A stretch of DNA of 64,000 nt from Pseudomonas azerbaijanoccidentalis (GTDB lineage: Bacteria > Pseudomonadota > Gammaproteobacteria > Pseudomonadales > Pseudomonadaceae): positions 682,001-746,000 of the forward strand of contig NZ_JAHSTU010000001.1 of the NCBI RefSeq assembly GCF_019145495.1, written 5' to 3'. Under the pieces are notes generated by a model. That model was not told the origin of the DNA, did not search any database, and saw nothing but the letters and a program-made list of their open reading frames with translations. Numbering within the stretch: position 1 is the first letter of the stretch; each line of letters opens with the position of its first letter. Below, piece after piece: positions 9,430-17,661 of the stretch. Position numbers and translations under genes: made by a program.

Positions 9430-10338
9430 ATGCAAGACCTCAATGACCTTTATTACTTTGCCAAAGTCGTCGAGGCTGGCGGCTTCGCGGCGGCCGGGCG
9501 TTTGCTGGGGATTCCCAAGTCGCGCCTGTCGCGGCGCATTGCCGAACTGGAAGAACGCCTCGGCGCCCGCTTGCTGCAACGCACCACCCGCCAACTCAAG
9601 TTGACGGCCGTGGGGGAACGTTACCTGCGGCACTGCCAGGCGATGTTGCTGGAAGCGGAAATGGCCGATGAAGCCGTGGCCAGCATGTCCAGCGAACCGC
9701 GCGGGCGCTTGCGTGTTTCTTCGCCGGTGGGCCTGGCGCATGAGATGTTGCCAGGGGTGATCAGCAGCTTTCTGGAGAAATTCCCCCAGGTGCAGCTGGA
9801 GGTGATGCTGGTCAACCGGCGCGTCGATCTGGTGACCGAGGGTGTCGACGTCGCTTTGCGCGTGCGCGAGCCCGGCGACGAAGACCCGCTGCTGGTCACC
9901 CGCCGCCTGCGGCAGGCACAAATGCTCGTGGTGGCCAGCCCGGACTTCATCAAGGGACATGACATCAGCCATCCCGATGACCTCAAAAGCTTGCCGGTGC
10001 TTGGCGCCCTCGAACCCGATCGGATGGTGCACATTCGCCTGGTGGACGGTGATGGCAAAAGCCATGAACTGTCCCTTGAGGCGCGGTTAGGCATAGATGA
10101 CTTCATCGTGCGCAAGACTTGCGCCCTCGCCGGCCAAGGCTTTACCACGTTGCCGATGATGTACTGCGAACAAGAATTGGCAAACGGCTCGCTGGTGCAA
10201 TTGCTGCCAGAGTGGTCGTTGCCGGGCGGTTGGCTGCAAGCGGTCTACCCTCATCGACGCGGTGTGATGCCGGCCGTACGCGCCTGGCTCGACCATCTGA
10301 TTGAAACATTCAATGCTTGCGGGGATCGTTTGATATGA
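9430..10338 (+). CDS. LysR-family regulator, probable regulator of azoR
   Basis: 302 residues. N-terminal winged HTH (DLNDLYYFAKVVEAGGFAAAGRLLGIPKSRLSRRIAELEERLGARLLQ pattern, about residues 3-60) and a periplasmic-binding-like effector domain from about residue 90. It belongs to the aromatic-compound/quinone-responsive branch (AaeR/QhpR-like) that often sits next to azoR or quinone reductases. The intergenic region to azoR is the likely operator. Its TGA overlaps the ATG of the next gene by 4 bp (ATGA at 10335-10338). Confidence 0.85.
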   Translation: MQDLNDLYYFAKVVEAGGFAAAGRLLGIPKSRLSRRIAELEERLGARLLQRTTRQLKLTAVGERYLRHCQAMLLEAEMADEAVASMSSEPRGRLRVSSPVGLAHEMLPGVISSFLEKFPQVQLEVMLVNRRVDLVTEGVDVALRVREPGDEDPLLVTRRLRQAQMLVVASPDFIKGHDISHPDDLKSLPVLGALEPDRMVHIRLVDGDGKSHELSLEARLGIDDFIVRKTCALAGQGFTTLPMMYCEQELANGSLVQLLPEWSLPGGWLQAVYPHRRGVMPAVRAWLDHLIETFNACGDRLI

Positions 10339-10694
10339 AGGCTGGACGCATGAGCGAAGAGGACGTCGCGGCATTTTGTCTTACGCTGCCGGGTGCGCGG
10401 GAAGACTACAAATGGGGCGGTGTGCGGGTATTTTCGATTGCCGGGAACAAGATGTTCGCGCTGCAAAACCTGCGCGGTGCGTCCCTGGCGTTCAAGGTCG
10501 ACAAGGATTTGTTTCTCGGTCATTGCGACCGCCCGGGGATTCATCCGGCGCCGTATCTGGCGCGCGCCCAATGGATCATCATGGCAACGCCCTACCCGCT
10601 GGGCGCCGATGAACTCAAAGGACTGATACAACGCTCCCACCAACTGGTGGTCAGCAAATTGCCCAAGCGCACCCAGGTCGGATTACTGCTTTAA
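10335..10694 (+). CDS. MmcQ/YjbR family protein
   Basis: 119 residues. The start MKAGRMSEEDVAAFCLTLPGARED is followed by KWGGVRVFSIAGNKMFA and RSHQLVVSKLPKR, which is the CyaY-like DNA-binding fold of the YjbR family. Translation is likely coupled to the LysR gene through the ATGA overlap at 10335; an ATG at 10350 preceded by AAGG is the alternative start. Function unknown, though the family has been called DNA-binding. Confidence 0.8.
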   Translation: MKAGRMSEEDVAAFCLTLPGAREDYKWGGVRVFSIAGNKMFALQNLRGASLAFKVDKDLFLGHCDRPGIHPAPYLARAQWIIMATPYPLGADELKGLIQRSHQLVVSKLPKRTQVGLLL

Positions 10695-10705
10695 ATGTTG
10701 CTGCT

Positions 10706-11134
10706 TTAAAACAGCGCGAACAGGTGTGCACCCAGGAACAAGTGGTCAATCCAGAATACCTGGTGCAGTAACACGATGAACCAGAACACCACTTGAAAGG
10801 ACACCTTGCGCGTCTTGTGCCGGAACACTTGCTGAGCCAGTAAAGCGCCCGGCCAGCCACCGGCGAACTCCAACGCATGCAGCACGTTTTCCGGGGTTCG
10901 CCACTGATCGGCGCGCGCCTTGCGCTTGTCGCTCCAGTACAGCAAAAACGTCAGAACACTGACGATGCCGTAGGCCGCCAGGGGAATCGTCGATACCCCG
11001 TGAAGCCACATCGAGGTCGAACCGAACAGCGGCAGCGCGCACAGGATCGCAAAGACCAGCCATTTCAGCCGAAGGTAACGGGTCTCTCCGCCGGATGGGC
11101 GCCCGGGGTTTCTGCGCGCGCTGCCGTCACTCAT
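10706..11134 (-). CDS. DUF1294 membrane protein
   Basis: 142 residues from the ATG at 11132-11134, which overlaps the stop of uppP by 4 bp (ATGA), so it is translationally coupled. After a charged N-terminus ([15 protein letters not shown]) there are about three to four hydrophobic segments. The signature [25 protein letters not shown]...[22 protein letters not shown] is DUF1294. In many bacteria this domain is fused to a cold-shock domain; no CSD is present here. Role unknown. Confidence 0.85.
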   Translation of the reverse strand: MSDGSARRNPGRPSGGETRYLRLKWLVFAILCALPLFGSTSMWLHGVSTIPLAAYGIVSVLTFLLYWSDKRKARADQWRTPENVLHALEFAGGWPGALLAQQVFRHKTRKVSFQVVFWFIVLLHQVFWIDHLFLGAHLFALF

Positions 11135-11964
11135 GGCTTGGCCGCAGTCCAGTCGACCCAACCGAACTGCCAAGTGGCCAGAATCAACAGGCCGAAAGCA
11201 ATCCGATACCAGGCAAACGCCGCATAACTGTGGCTGGCGATGAATTTGAGCAAGCCGCGTACGGCGATCATCGCGAAGATGAACGCGGTGACGAATCCGA
11301 TCGCGAACACCGGGAAGTCGGCCGGTACGAACAGCTTGTGGTACTTGTAGCCCGAATAAACCGCAGCACCGACCATGGTCGGCATGGCCAGGAAGAACGA
11401 GAACTCGGTAGCGGTCTTGCGCGACAGGCCGAACAGCAGGCCGCCAATGATCGTCGAGCCGGAGCGCGAGGTACCCGGAATCATCGCCAGGCATTGGGCA
11501 AAGCCCACCTTCAGCGCGTCTTTCCAGGTGATGTCGTCGACCGTTTCGGCGTGCACTTCATGCTGGCGCTTTTCAGCCCACAACATGATCACCCCACCCA
11601 CGACCAAGGCCGTGGCCACGGTAATCGGGTTGAACAGGTAGTGGTGAATCAGGTCGGCGAAAATCACCCCCAATACCACCGCCGGCAGAAAGGCAATCAG
11701 CAGGTTGGCAGTAAAACGTCGTGCACTCGGCTGGGTAGGCAACCCCACGACCACGTCGAAAATCTTGCGCCGAAACTCCCACACCACCGCCAGGATCGCC
11801 CCCAGCTGAATGATGATATTGAACGCCATGGCGCGTTCACCACCGAAGTCGAGCAAGTCCGCAACGATGATCTGGTGCCCGGTACTGGAAATGGGCAAAA
11901 ACTCTGTCAGCCCTTCTATAACGCCAAGAATCAAAGCCTGAAAGGCAGTCCAAAGATCCATCAA
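11131..11964 (-). CDS. uppP: Undecaprenyl-diphosphatase UppP (BacA)
   Basis: 277 residues, all-membrane protein. The two catalytic motifs are present: [14 protein letters not shown] near residue 17 and [10 protein letters not shown] near residue 172. The enzyme dephosphorylates undecaprenyl diphosphate at the inner membrane, recycling the lipid carrier of peptidoglycan and O-antigen synthesis; excess gives bacitracin resistance. Two consecutive ATGs (11964, 11961) are possible starts. Overlaps and probably shares an mRNA with the DUF1294 gene. Confidence 0.95.
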   Translation of the reverse strand: MMDLWTAFQALILGVIEGLTEFLPISSTGHQIIVADLLDFGGERAMAFNIIIQLGAILAVVWEFRRKIFDVVVGLPTQPSARRFTANLLIAFLPAVVLGVIFADLIHHYLFNPITVATALVVGGVIMLWAEKRQHEVHAETVDDITWKDALKVGFAQCLAMIPGTSRSGSTIIGGLLFGLSRKTATEFSFFLAMPTMVGAAVYSGYKYHKLFVPADFPVFAIGFVTAFIFAMIAVRGLLKFIASHSYAAFAWYRIAFGLLILATWQFGWVDWTAAKP

Positions 11965-12222
11965 TCCCCCAAAAGGCTATGCGTTTGCGCATGCCCCGTC
12001 AGTATTTTCCAAGCGTTCACTGCGATCAGCGTAGTTGAAGTCCGCGCGCGCAAAGCCCCCTCTGAACCCTGAAATTTGCGTGAAAAATCAATTTGGATTC
12101 AGGTTTCTGCGCGACGGGCCGAAATCCTATCAGACAAGTCTGAAAAGCGCTGCCGCGTTATCGGACCTGGCAGGATGCTGGCGATCATTCAATACAAAAA
12201 CAAGAAACCGGAGCACCGCGTT

Positions 12223-13857
12223 ATGAACAGCTTGCGCAGTATGTCGATCAGCCGGCGGTTGTGGCTCATCTTGATCGTGGCCGTCATGATGCTGTTGGCC
12301 TTGGGCGTCTTGATGCTCAAGCAGATTCACGATGACCTGTACGACGCCAAGGCCCAGAAAACCCAGCATGTGGTGCAGACCGCCAGCGGCATTCTGAGCT
12401 ACTACCACGGCCTGGAAACGGCCGGCATACTGACCCGTGACGCCGCACAAAAACAAGCGCTGACCGCCGTGCGCGGGTTGCGTTATGACCAGAACGACTA
12501 CTTCTGGATCAACGATCTGACGCCGGTGATGATCATGCACCCGGCCAACCCGAAACTCGACGGCCAGAACCTCTCCGCCATCCGCGACCCGGACGGCTTT
12601 GCGGTGTTCAACGAAATGGTTGCCGTGGCCAAGAGCAAAGGTGCCGGGATCATCAATTACCGTTGGCCAAAGCCGGGCGCCAGTGCACCGGTCGAGAAAA
12701 CCTCCTACGTCAAATTGTTCGAGCCTTGGGGCTGGGTGCTCGGCTCGGGTGTTTACATCGATGACATGCAGGCCGAGTTTTACGGGCAAGTCTGGGAAGC
12801 CTCGTTCATCGGCCTGGCGATTGCCCTGATCATGGTTGCGCTGGTGGTGCTGATTGCCCGCAGCATCGTGCGCCCGCTTCAAGAAACCGTGAATGCGATG
12901 GCCAACATTGCCAGCGGTGAAAGCGACCTGACCCGCAGCCTCGACACCCACGGCCAGGATGAAGTCACGCAACTGGCGAGGCACTTCAATGCCTTCACCA
13001 CCAAGCTGCGGCACGTCATTGCCGAACTGCAGGTGTCCGCCAGCGCCTTGGGTCAGTCGTCCAGCGAACTGGGCAACGATGCGACCCAGGCCCAGCAACG
13101 CAGCCAGCAGCAGTCGCAACAAATGGAACTGGTGGCCACGGCCATCAATGAAGTGACCTATGGCGTGCAGGATGTCGCCAAGAACGCCGAACACGCCGCC
13201 AGCGAAATGCGCGATGCCGAAGCCCAGGCTCAACAGGGCCAGATCAACATCGACGGCAGCCTGCAGCAGATCGATACGCTGTCCTCGACGATCGATCAGG
13301 CCGTGGAAGTGATTCGTACCCTGGCCGCCGAAAGCACGCAGATTGGTAGCGTCCTCGAAGTGATCCGCTCCATCGCCGAGCAGACCAACCTGCTGGCGCT
13401 GAACGCGGCCATCGAAGCGGCCCGCGCCGGCGAGCAAGGTCGCGGATTTGCCGTGGTAGCCGATGAGGTTCGCCTGCTGGCCCAGCGCACCCAGAAGTCC
13501 ACGGCGGAGATCCAGTCGATGATCGAACGCCTGCAGAGTCATTCCGAAGCGGCGGTCAAGGTCATTGGCGACAGCAGCCGCGCTTCGCAACTGACGATTG
13601 AACAGGCCGGCCTCGCGGGGGCCAGCCTGAACGCTATCGGCCAGGCCCTGCGCAATCTCAACGGCCTGAATGCCTCGATTGCCAGTGCCACCTTACAGCA
13701 GGCGCACGTGGTCGAAGACATCAATCAGAACGTGACTCAAGCGGCCGGGTTGTCACATAGCACGGCATTGGCGGCGGAGCAGTCGAGTGCGGCGAGTGTG
13801 CGGCTCAAGGGTTTGAGCGAGCAACTGAACGGGTTGTTGAAGCAGTTCAGGGTCTAA
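12223..13857 (+). CDS. Methyl-accepting chemotaxis protein with single Cache (sCache_2) sensor
   Basis: 544 residues from ATG 12223 (GGAG upstream). TM1 is [20 protein letters not shown]; the periplasmic domain, about residues 33-185, carries the sCache_2 signature [15 protein letters not shown]...LDGQNLS...[14 protein letters not shown] segments; TM2 is [17 protein letters not shown]; then HAMP and a signalling tip [32 protein letters not shown]. Pseudomonas receptors with this sensor detect small carboxylic acids (for example McpP, CtpM), so an organic-acid ligand is likely but not shown. Monocistronic. The frame is open 49 codons upstream, but that part lacks a receptor-like sequence. Confidence 0.92.
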   Translation: MNSLRSMSISRRLWLILIVAVMMLLALGVLMLKQIHDDLYDAKAQKTQHVVQTASGILSYYHGLETAGILTRDAAQKQALTAVRGLRYDQNDYFWINDLTPVMIMHPANPKLDGQNLSAIRDPDGFAVFNEMVAVAKSKGAGIINYRWPKPGASAPVEKTSYVKLFEPWGWVLGSGVYIDDMQAEFYGQVWEASFIGLAIALIMVALVVLIARSIVRPLQETVNAMANIASGESDLTRSLDTHGQDEVTQLARHFNAFTTKLRHVIAELQVSASALGQSSSELGNDATQAQQRSQQQSQQMELVATAINEVTYGVQDVAKNAEHAASEMRDAEAQAQQGQINIDGSLQQIDTLSSTIDQAVEVIRTLAAESTQIGSVLEVIRSIAEQTNLLALNAAIEAARAGEQGRGFAVVADEVRLLAQRTQKSTAEIQSMIERLQSHSEAAVKVIGDSSRASQLTIEQAGLAGASLNAIGQALRNLNGLNASIASATLQQAHVVEDINQNVTQAAGLSHSTALAAEQSSAASVRLKGLSEQLNGLLKQFRV

Positions 13858-13886
13858 TTTTCAATGGCGACTGCTGCGCAGCCGGA

Positions 13887-13956
13887 CGCAGCCTCGCCGG
13901 GGCTCGACAGCTACTACAAGGTTGACGTGAATCTGTAGCAGCTGGCGAAGCCTGCG
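13887..13956. repeat. Degenerate REP-like inverted pair
   Basis: A CGCAGCCT...CTACTACA copy faces a TGTAGCAGCTGGCGAAGCCTGCG copy, in the gap between the chemoreceptor gene and pnuC. It is a diverged relative of the 'GCAGCCTTCGGCAGCTCC' family. Confidence 0.5.
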
Positions 13957-14049
13957 TTCGAGGACGCAGTCCTCGCCGTACTGCTGTTCTCCTTGGCGAT
14001 GCCTGCCGTTACAATCCGCCTCCTCTTCCACTCTCTCCCAGGAAACTTC

Positions 14050-14613
14050 ATGTCCGGGCTTGAACTGTTTGCCGCCACTCTCGGTGTCATTGCCGTCTGG
14101 TTGACGGTCAAGCAGAACCCTTGGTGCTGGCCGATCGGTCTGGTCATGGTGCTTATCTACAGCTGGATCTTTTTCGAAGTGAAGCTGTATTCGGACATGC
14201 TGCTGCAAGTGGTCTACGCCGCGTTGCAGCTGTATGGCTGGTGGCAGTGGACACGTGGAGGCGATGCCAGCCATGGCCGCGAAGTCAGCCGACTGGGCAT
14301 GGGCTCGGTGGCGCTCGGCTTGACCCTCGGCGCGATTGGCAGCTTGTTGCTGGGCGCCGCGATGGCGCACTGGACCGACGCCGCGCAACCCTGGCTCGAC
14401 GCGGCACTCACCGGATTCAGTCTGGTGGCGCAAGTCTGGATGGCGCAAAAACGCGTGCAATGCTGGCCGCTCTGGATTGCCGTGGATGTGATTTTCGTCG
14501 GGCTATTTGTTTACAAGGACCTGTATTTGACGGCCGCCCTCTACGGCTTGTTTCTACTGCTGGCCGTACAAGGCTGGCGCGAATGGCGTGTGGCCCCGGC
14601 GTTGCGCACATGA
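14050..14613 (+). CDS. pnuC: Nicotinamide riboside transporter PnuC
   Basis: 187 residues with seven hydrophobic segments. Family signature: VKQNPWCWPIGLVMVLIYSWIFFEVKLYSDMLLQVVY, the WxxWxxG-type GWWQWTRGG, and WIAVDVIFVGLFVYKDLYLTAALYGLF near the C-terminus. PnuC imports nicotinamide riboside by facilitated diffusion driven by its phosphorylation inside the cell. The start at 14050 has AGGAAA upstream. Its stop overlaps the start of the kinase gene by 4 bp, which supports a transport-plus-trapping pair. Confidence 0.92.
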   Translation: MSGLELFAATLGVIAVWLTVKQNPWCWPIGLVMVLIYSWIFFEVKLYSDMLLQVVYAALQLYGWWQWTRGGDASHGREVSRLGMGSVALGLTLGAIGSLLLGAAMAHWTDAAQPWLDAALTGFSLVAQVWMAQKRVQCWPLWIAVDVIFVGLFVYKDLYLTAALYGLFLLLAVQGWREWRVAPALRT

Positions 14614-15140
14614 AGGTGCTGGTGCTCACCGGCCCCGAATCCAGCGGTAAGAGCTGGTTGTCCGCCGAGTTACAAGCGCATTTCGGTGGAGTGCTGGTCG
14701 AAGAATACGTGCGCCGGTTCATCGAACTGAACCCGCGAGACACCTGTCTGGCGGATATCCCGGCCATCGCTCGCGGCCAGTTGCAGTGGGAAGATGAAGC
14801 CCGCGCTTTGCAACCGCCACTGCTGATCCTCGACACCCACTTGCTCAGCAACATCCTCTGGAGCCGCACACTGTTCGGCGAGTGCCCCGACTGGATCGAG
14901 CAAGCCCTGCTCGCCAGGCAATATGACCTGCACTTGTTGTTGTCACCTGAGAATGTTGAGTGGACCGACGATGGTCAGCGTTGCCAGCCTGAACTCGTTG
15001 AGCGACAGGTGTTCTTCAACGACATCCGGACATGGCTGGAACAGCATGGGCAACCCGTACAAGTGCTATGCGGCGACTGGTCCGAGCGACGTGCTCAGGC
15101 ATTGACTTCCGTCGCGATGATGCTCGGTCTCACCCCCTGA
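14610..15140 (+). CDS. NadR-like AAA ATPase, probable nicotinamide riboside kinase
   Basis: 176 residues beginning MKVLVLTGPESSGKSWLSAEL, a P-loop (GPESSGKS) at the extreme N-terminus as in the kinase domain of NadR. EEYVRRFIELNP and LLILDTHLLSNILWSRTLFG match the substrate-binding and Walker B parts of that domain (D in ILDTH). No adenylyltransferase or HTH domain is present, so this is the kinase domain alone. Translationally coupled to pnuC (ATGA at 14610-14613). I infer phosphorylation of imported nicotinamide riboside to NMN. Confidence 0.85.
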   Translation: MKVLVLTGPESSGKSWLSAELQAHFGGVLVEEYVRRFIELNPRDTCLADIPAIARGQLQWEDEARALQPPLLILDTHLLSNILWSRTLFGECPDWIEQALLARQYDLHLLLSPENVEWTDDGQRCQPELVERQVFFNDIRTWLEQHGQPVQVLCGDWSERRAQALTSVAMMLGLTP

Positions 15141-15338
15141 TTCCGGGGGTATTTACCCAGCGTTTTCCCCTGTTTTGGGGCAAAAGTGTCCGTTCGTGAA
15201 ACACCCACTTCCCCGCAAAAGGCCCGTTTCAGCACCCTCCCCCCTTTGCTGATCCGTTTGTTAAGACGTTGATACACCCTCCTGCAAACCACTGTGCTAG
15301 AGCATCGCAAGCGCTTTAGCCCGCTGCGGCCATCGTCT

Positions 15339-15360
15339 GTTGTCTCACGGTTGAAACAAC
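15339..15360. promoter_or_regulatory. Imperfect palindrome upstream of the fap promoter (possible activator site)
   Basis: GTTGTCTC and GAAACAAC are inverted arms (7 of 8 positions pair) around ACGGTT. The centre is about 73 bp upstream of the -24 element, within the range of sigma-54 enhancer sites. Role inferred only. Confidence 0.35.
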
Positions 15361-15421
15361 GTGATTGGTCCCCGCCCGGACAAAAGTCACAAGTTCTTGA
15401 ATCACAACAAAAATCCAAAAC

Positions 15422-15437
15422 AGGCACAGCTTTCGCT
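15422..15437 (+). promoter_or_regulatory. Candidate sigma-54 (-24/-12) promoter of the fap operon
   Basis: AGGCACAGCTTTCGCT has GG and GC exactly 10 bp apart and GGCAC at -24, close to the consensus TGGCACG-N4-TTGC. It lies 53 bp upstream of the fapA GTG. A sigma-54 activator gene lies at the other end of the operon. Confidence 0.7.
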
Positions 15438-15490
15438 CTCTCCTTCACAACGCTGACTAGGGCCAGCCCACAACAAGAAGGAATTGCATC

Positions 15491-15925
15491 GTGGGGACTT
15501 ACAAGAAAGGCTTGACCTGCCTCCTGCTGATCGCAAGCGCTGCCAGTTCAGTGCTCAGCTTCACTGTCCAGGCCGAAGGCAATGGCGTCATTGTCCTTCA
15601 GCGTACCGTCCAGCCGGTGCACATTGGCCGCAACCAAGGCAAGGATCCAAACCCGATCACCGTCAATACCAACCCTTCCGCACGCATCACCGGCGAACTG
15701 AGTGACGGCGACTTCGCCAATGTCGCCAGCGGCACCGCGTTTCGCGGCAACAACAGCCAGTCGATGGGCGGCATGCAAGGTCTCAACGTCGTCACCAACC
15801 CCAACGGCATGCCTGGCATGAGCGCCGGCCATCAGGGCGGAAGCGGCAATGCGATTTCGGGAACCATCAACCGCGCCATGAGTTCCGGCCTCGCCCCACT
15901 GGGCAGACTGGCTGGAGGTCAATGA
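15491..15925 (+). CDS. fapA: FapA, functional amyloid periplasmic accessory protein
   Basis: 144 residues from a GTG start with AAGGA upstream. Signal peptide MGTYKKGLTCLLLIASAASSVLSFTVQA. The mature chain is Gly/Asn/Ser-rich with no cysteine and looks disordered. First gene of a six-gene set whose order and lengths match fapABCDEF of Pseudomonas. In characterised strains FapA is periplasmic and affects the balance of FapB and FapC in the fibres. One base separates its stop from the fapB ATG; the fapB ribosome site GGAGG lies inside fapA. Confidence 0.88.
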   Translation: MGTYKKGLTCLLLIASAASSVLSFTVQAEGNGVIVLQRTVQPVHIGRNQGKDPNPITVNTNPSARITGELSDGDFANVASGTAFRGNNSQSMGGMQGLNVVTNPNGMPGMSAGHQGGSGNAISGTINRAMSSGLAPLGRLAGGQ

Positions 15926-15926
15926 C

Positions 15927-16505
15927 ATGAATCGCAATCTCCTTCTCCTCGCACTGCTCGGCTGCGCCAGCGCCATGGCCGACTCCAGCGTGAAGTCTCT
16001 CAATAACGCAGACATTCAAGATTCCGGCACGCAATACAGAGGCAACTTCAACGTCAACCAGGCTGCCGGTGACCAACAGCAACAGACCAACGTTCGGGCA
16101 ATCGCCATCGGCACAGAGGCCGGCGCGACCACCATCGTCAACCAAAAACTCAATACGCCCGCCAATCCGTCGATGAACGCGACGGCCACCATCGGCGGTA
16201 CCTCTTTCAGCAATGGCAACGGTGTACTGGGCGTCAACCAGAGCGCCGGGGCCAACAACCAGATGGCCAACGTCATGCGGATCAGCATCAGTGCTGCACC
16301 GCAGGCGATTGACGATAGCGTCCTTTCTCAACAGAACGTGGCGTTACTACCAAGCTCAGGAGCAACTGGCACCCCAACCGGCAGTCGCCAGGTCGTGACA
16401 AGCGACCAGGCCTTCACCGGCAGCCGAGGGGTGATTCAGGTGAACCAGAGTGCCGGGGTGGGGAACCGAATGGCTAACACCCTGAGCATCCGGGTCGCTG
16501 ACTGA
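15927..16505 (+). CDS. fapB: FapB, minor/nucleating amyloid subunit
   Basis: 192 residues. Signal peptide MNRNLLLLALLGCASAMA. Three imperfect amyloid repeats are visible: residues about 37-62 (FNVNQAAGDQQQQTNVRAIAIG), 97-122 (LGVNQSAGANNQMANVMRISIS) and 166-191 (IQVNQSAGVGNRMANTLSIRVA), separated by variable linkers. The core is xVNQxAGxxNxxxNxxxI. FapB is the presumed nucleator and minor fibre component. The repeats closely resemble those of FapC, consistent with co-assembly. Confidence 0.92.
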   Translation: MNRNLLLLALLGCASAMADSSVKSLNNADIQDSGTQYRGNFNVNQAAGDQQQQTNVRAIAIGTEAGATTIVNQKLNTPANPSMNATATIGGTSFSNGNGVLGVNQSAGANNQMANVMRISISAAPQAIDDSVLSQQNVALLPSSGATGTPTGSRQVVTSDQAFTGSRGVIQVNQSAGVGNRMANTLSIRVAD

Positions 16506-16568
16506 CCCATACGCAGTGCGATTAGAAAGTACCAACACTTAACCAACTAATAAGCACGGAGAAACACC

Positions 16569-17600
16569 ATGAAACCTACAATGGCCTTAAAACCACTGGT
16601 TTTCGCTCTCGCAGCAGTGATGGCAATCGCAGCACAAGCAGGCGGTCGTGATGATGATCACGGTCATGGCAATGGGCATGGCAATGGACATGGCAACAAC
16701 AATGGTCCACGCGGCCCATCTCTTGAACAAATTCTGCAGATCACCGCCGGTGCCGGGGCCACCGTCATGGATCAACAAAGCAGCAGCGGCAACGCAGTAC
16801 TGAACCAAGGCACCACTAACCGCGCCACTGTCGAAAACTCGGCAAATGGCTCCAACGGCAACGTGGGCCTCAACAACGCTGGTGGCGACGGCAACCAACA
16901 AGACAACGCCGCTGCACTGGCTACTGCTGACGAAAGCTTCATCTTCGGCACCGCAGTGGCTGCTTCCAGCGCGACTCAACTGAACGGTGGCAACACCGTC
17001 GCCAACTACTCGAGCACTGCCCGCGCAAGCCTCGACAACGTTGGTAATGGCGGTTCCGGCAACATGGGGGTCAACAACGCTGCCGGCAACTTCAACCAAC
17101 AGAAAAACAACCTGGCCATCGCCGTATCGGGCGGCCGTGTAGCACAAGCGGCAGCTGCGGCTAACCAAAGCTCCACCGGCCTGACTGTTACCAACAATGC
17201 TGACCAGGCTTACTCGAAAGATACCCTCAGAGGCACCTTTAACGCTGCTGGGGTATTCGTAGCGGCAGGTCAGGCAACAACTGAAGGCAACGGCGGTGGT
17301 CACGGTGGCCCACGCAACAATGATCGTGGGGGCAACGGTGGCGGCCATGGCGGCGGTCACGGCGGCAACGGCGATACCACGTCTGATTTCGTAGCCGTGG
17401 GTGTATTCGGCCTGGCTGGCGTAACCACTCAACAAGTGATGACTCCAGACGGATGGAAAAACCCTGTCACCAATACTGCTAATGTAAGTAACGTCGGCAA
17501 CAACTTCTCCGGTAACGCAGGGTTCAACAACGCTGCCGGTGTTGGCAACCAACAAAGCAACTCGCTGTCCATCGCTGCTGGCTGCAGAGCCTGCCTGTAA
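16569..17600 (+). CDS. fapC: FapC, major functional amyloid subunit
   Basis: 343 residues. Signal peptide to about residue 24 (AAQA-GG). A His/Gly/Asn-rich segment follows (DDDHGHGNGHGNGHGNNNG, 28-46). Three amyloid repeats, about 63-118, 128-186 and 278-337, each end in a GNxGxNNAxGxxNQQxNxxxxA motif; a 90-residue linker between repeats 2 and 3 contains a second His/Gly-rich stretch (about 240-268). The chain ends in CRAC (339-342), the CxxC seen near the C-terminus of FapC proteins. It is secreted through FapF and forms cell-surface fibres used in biofilm formation. The ribosome site is GGAG 10 bp upstream. Confidence 0.95.
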   Translation: MKPTMALKPLVFALAAVMAIAAQAGGRDDDHGHGNGHGNGHGNNNGPRGPSLEQILQITAGAGATVMDQQSSSGNAVLNQGTTNRATVENSANGSNGNVGLNNAGGDGNQQDNAAALATADESFIFGTAVAASSATQLNGGNTVANYSSTARASLDNVGNGGSGNMGVNNAAGNFNQQKNNLAIAVSGGRVAQAAAAANQSSTGLTVTNNADQAYSKDTLRGTFNAAGVFVAAGQATTEGNGGGHGGPRNNDRGGNGGGHGGGHGGNGDTTSDFVAVGVFGLAGVTTQQVMTPDGWKNPVTNTANVSNVGNNFSGNAGFNNAAGVGNQQSNSLSIAAGCRACL

Positions 17601-17612
17601 TCGCGATAGTAA

Positions 17613-17638
17613 TGAAAGCCCCGGCAACGGGGCTTTTC
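17613..17638 (+). terminator. Terminator-like hairpin between fapC and fapD
   Basis: AAAGCCCCG-GCAA-CGGGGCTTTT: a 9-bp GC-rich stem with tetraloop and a short T run (TTTTCC). It lies 13 bp after the fapC stop and 24 bp before the fapD start. It could partly terminate transcription or protect the 3' end of fapABC mRNA. Confidence 0.75.
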
Positions 17639-17661
17639 CACAGTCCCAAGGCGTATAGACC

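Noticed and set aside
12130..13590. 486-codon minus-strand frame opposite the chemoreceptor
   Set aside because: Shadow of a well-conserved MCP; amino acid content (runs of H, G, R, D, Q) is typical of antisense GC-rich frames.
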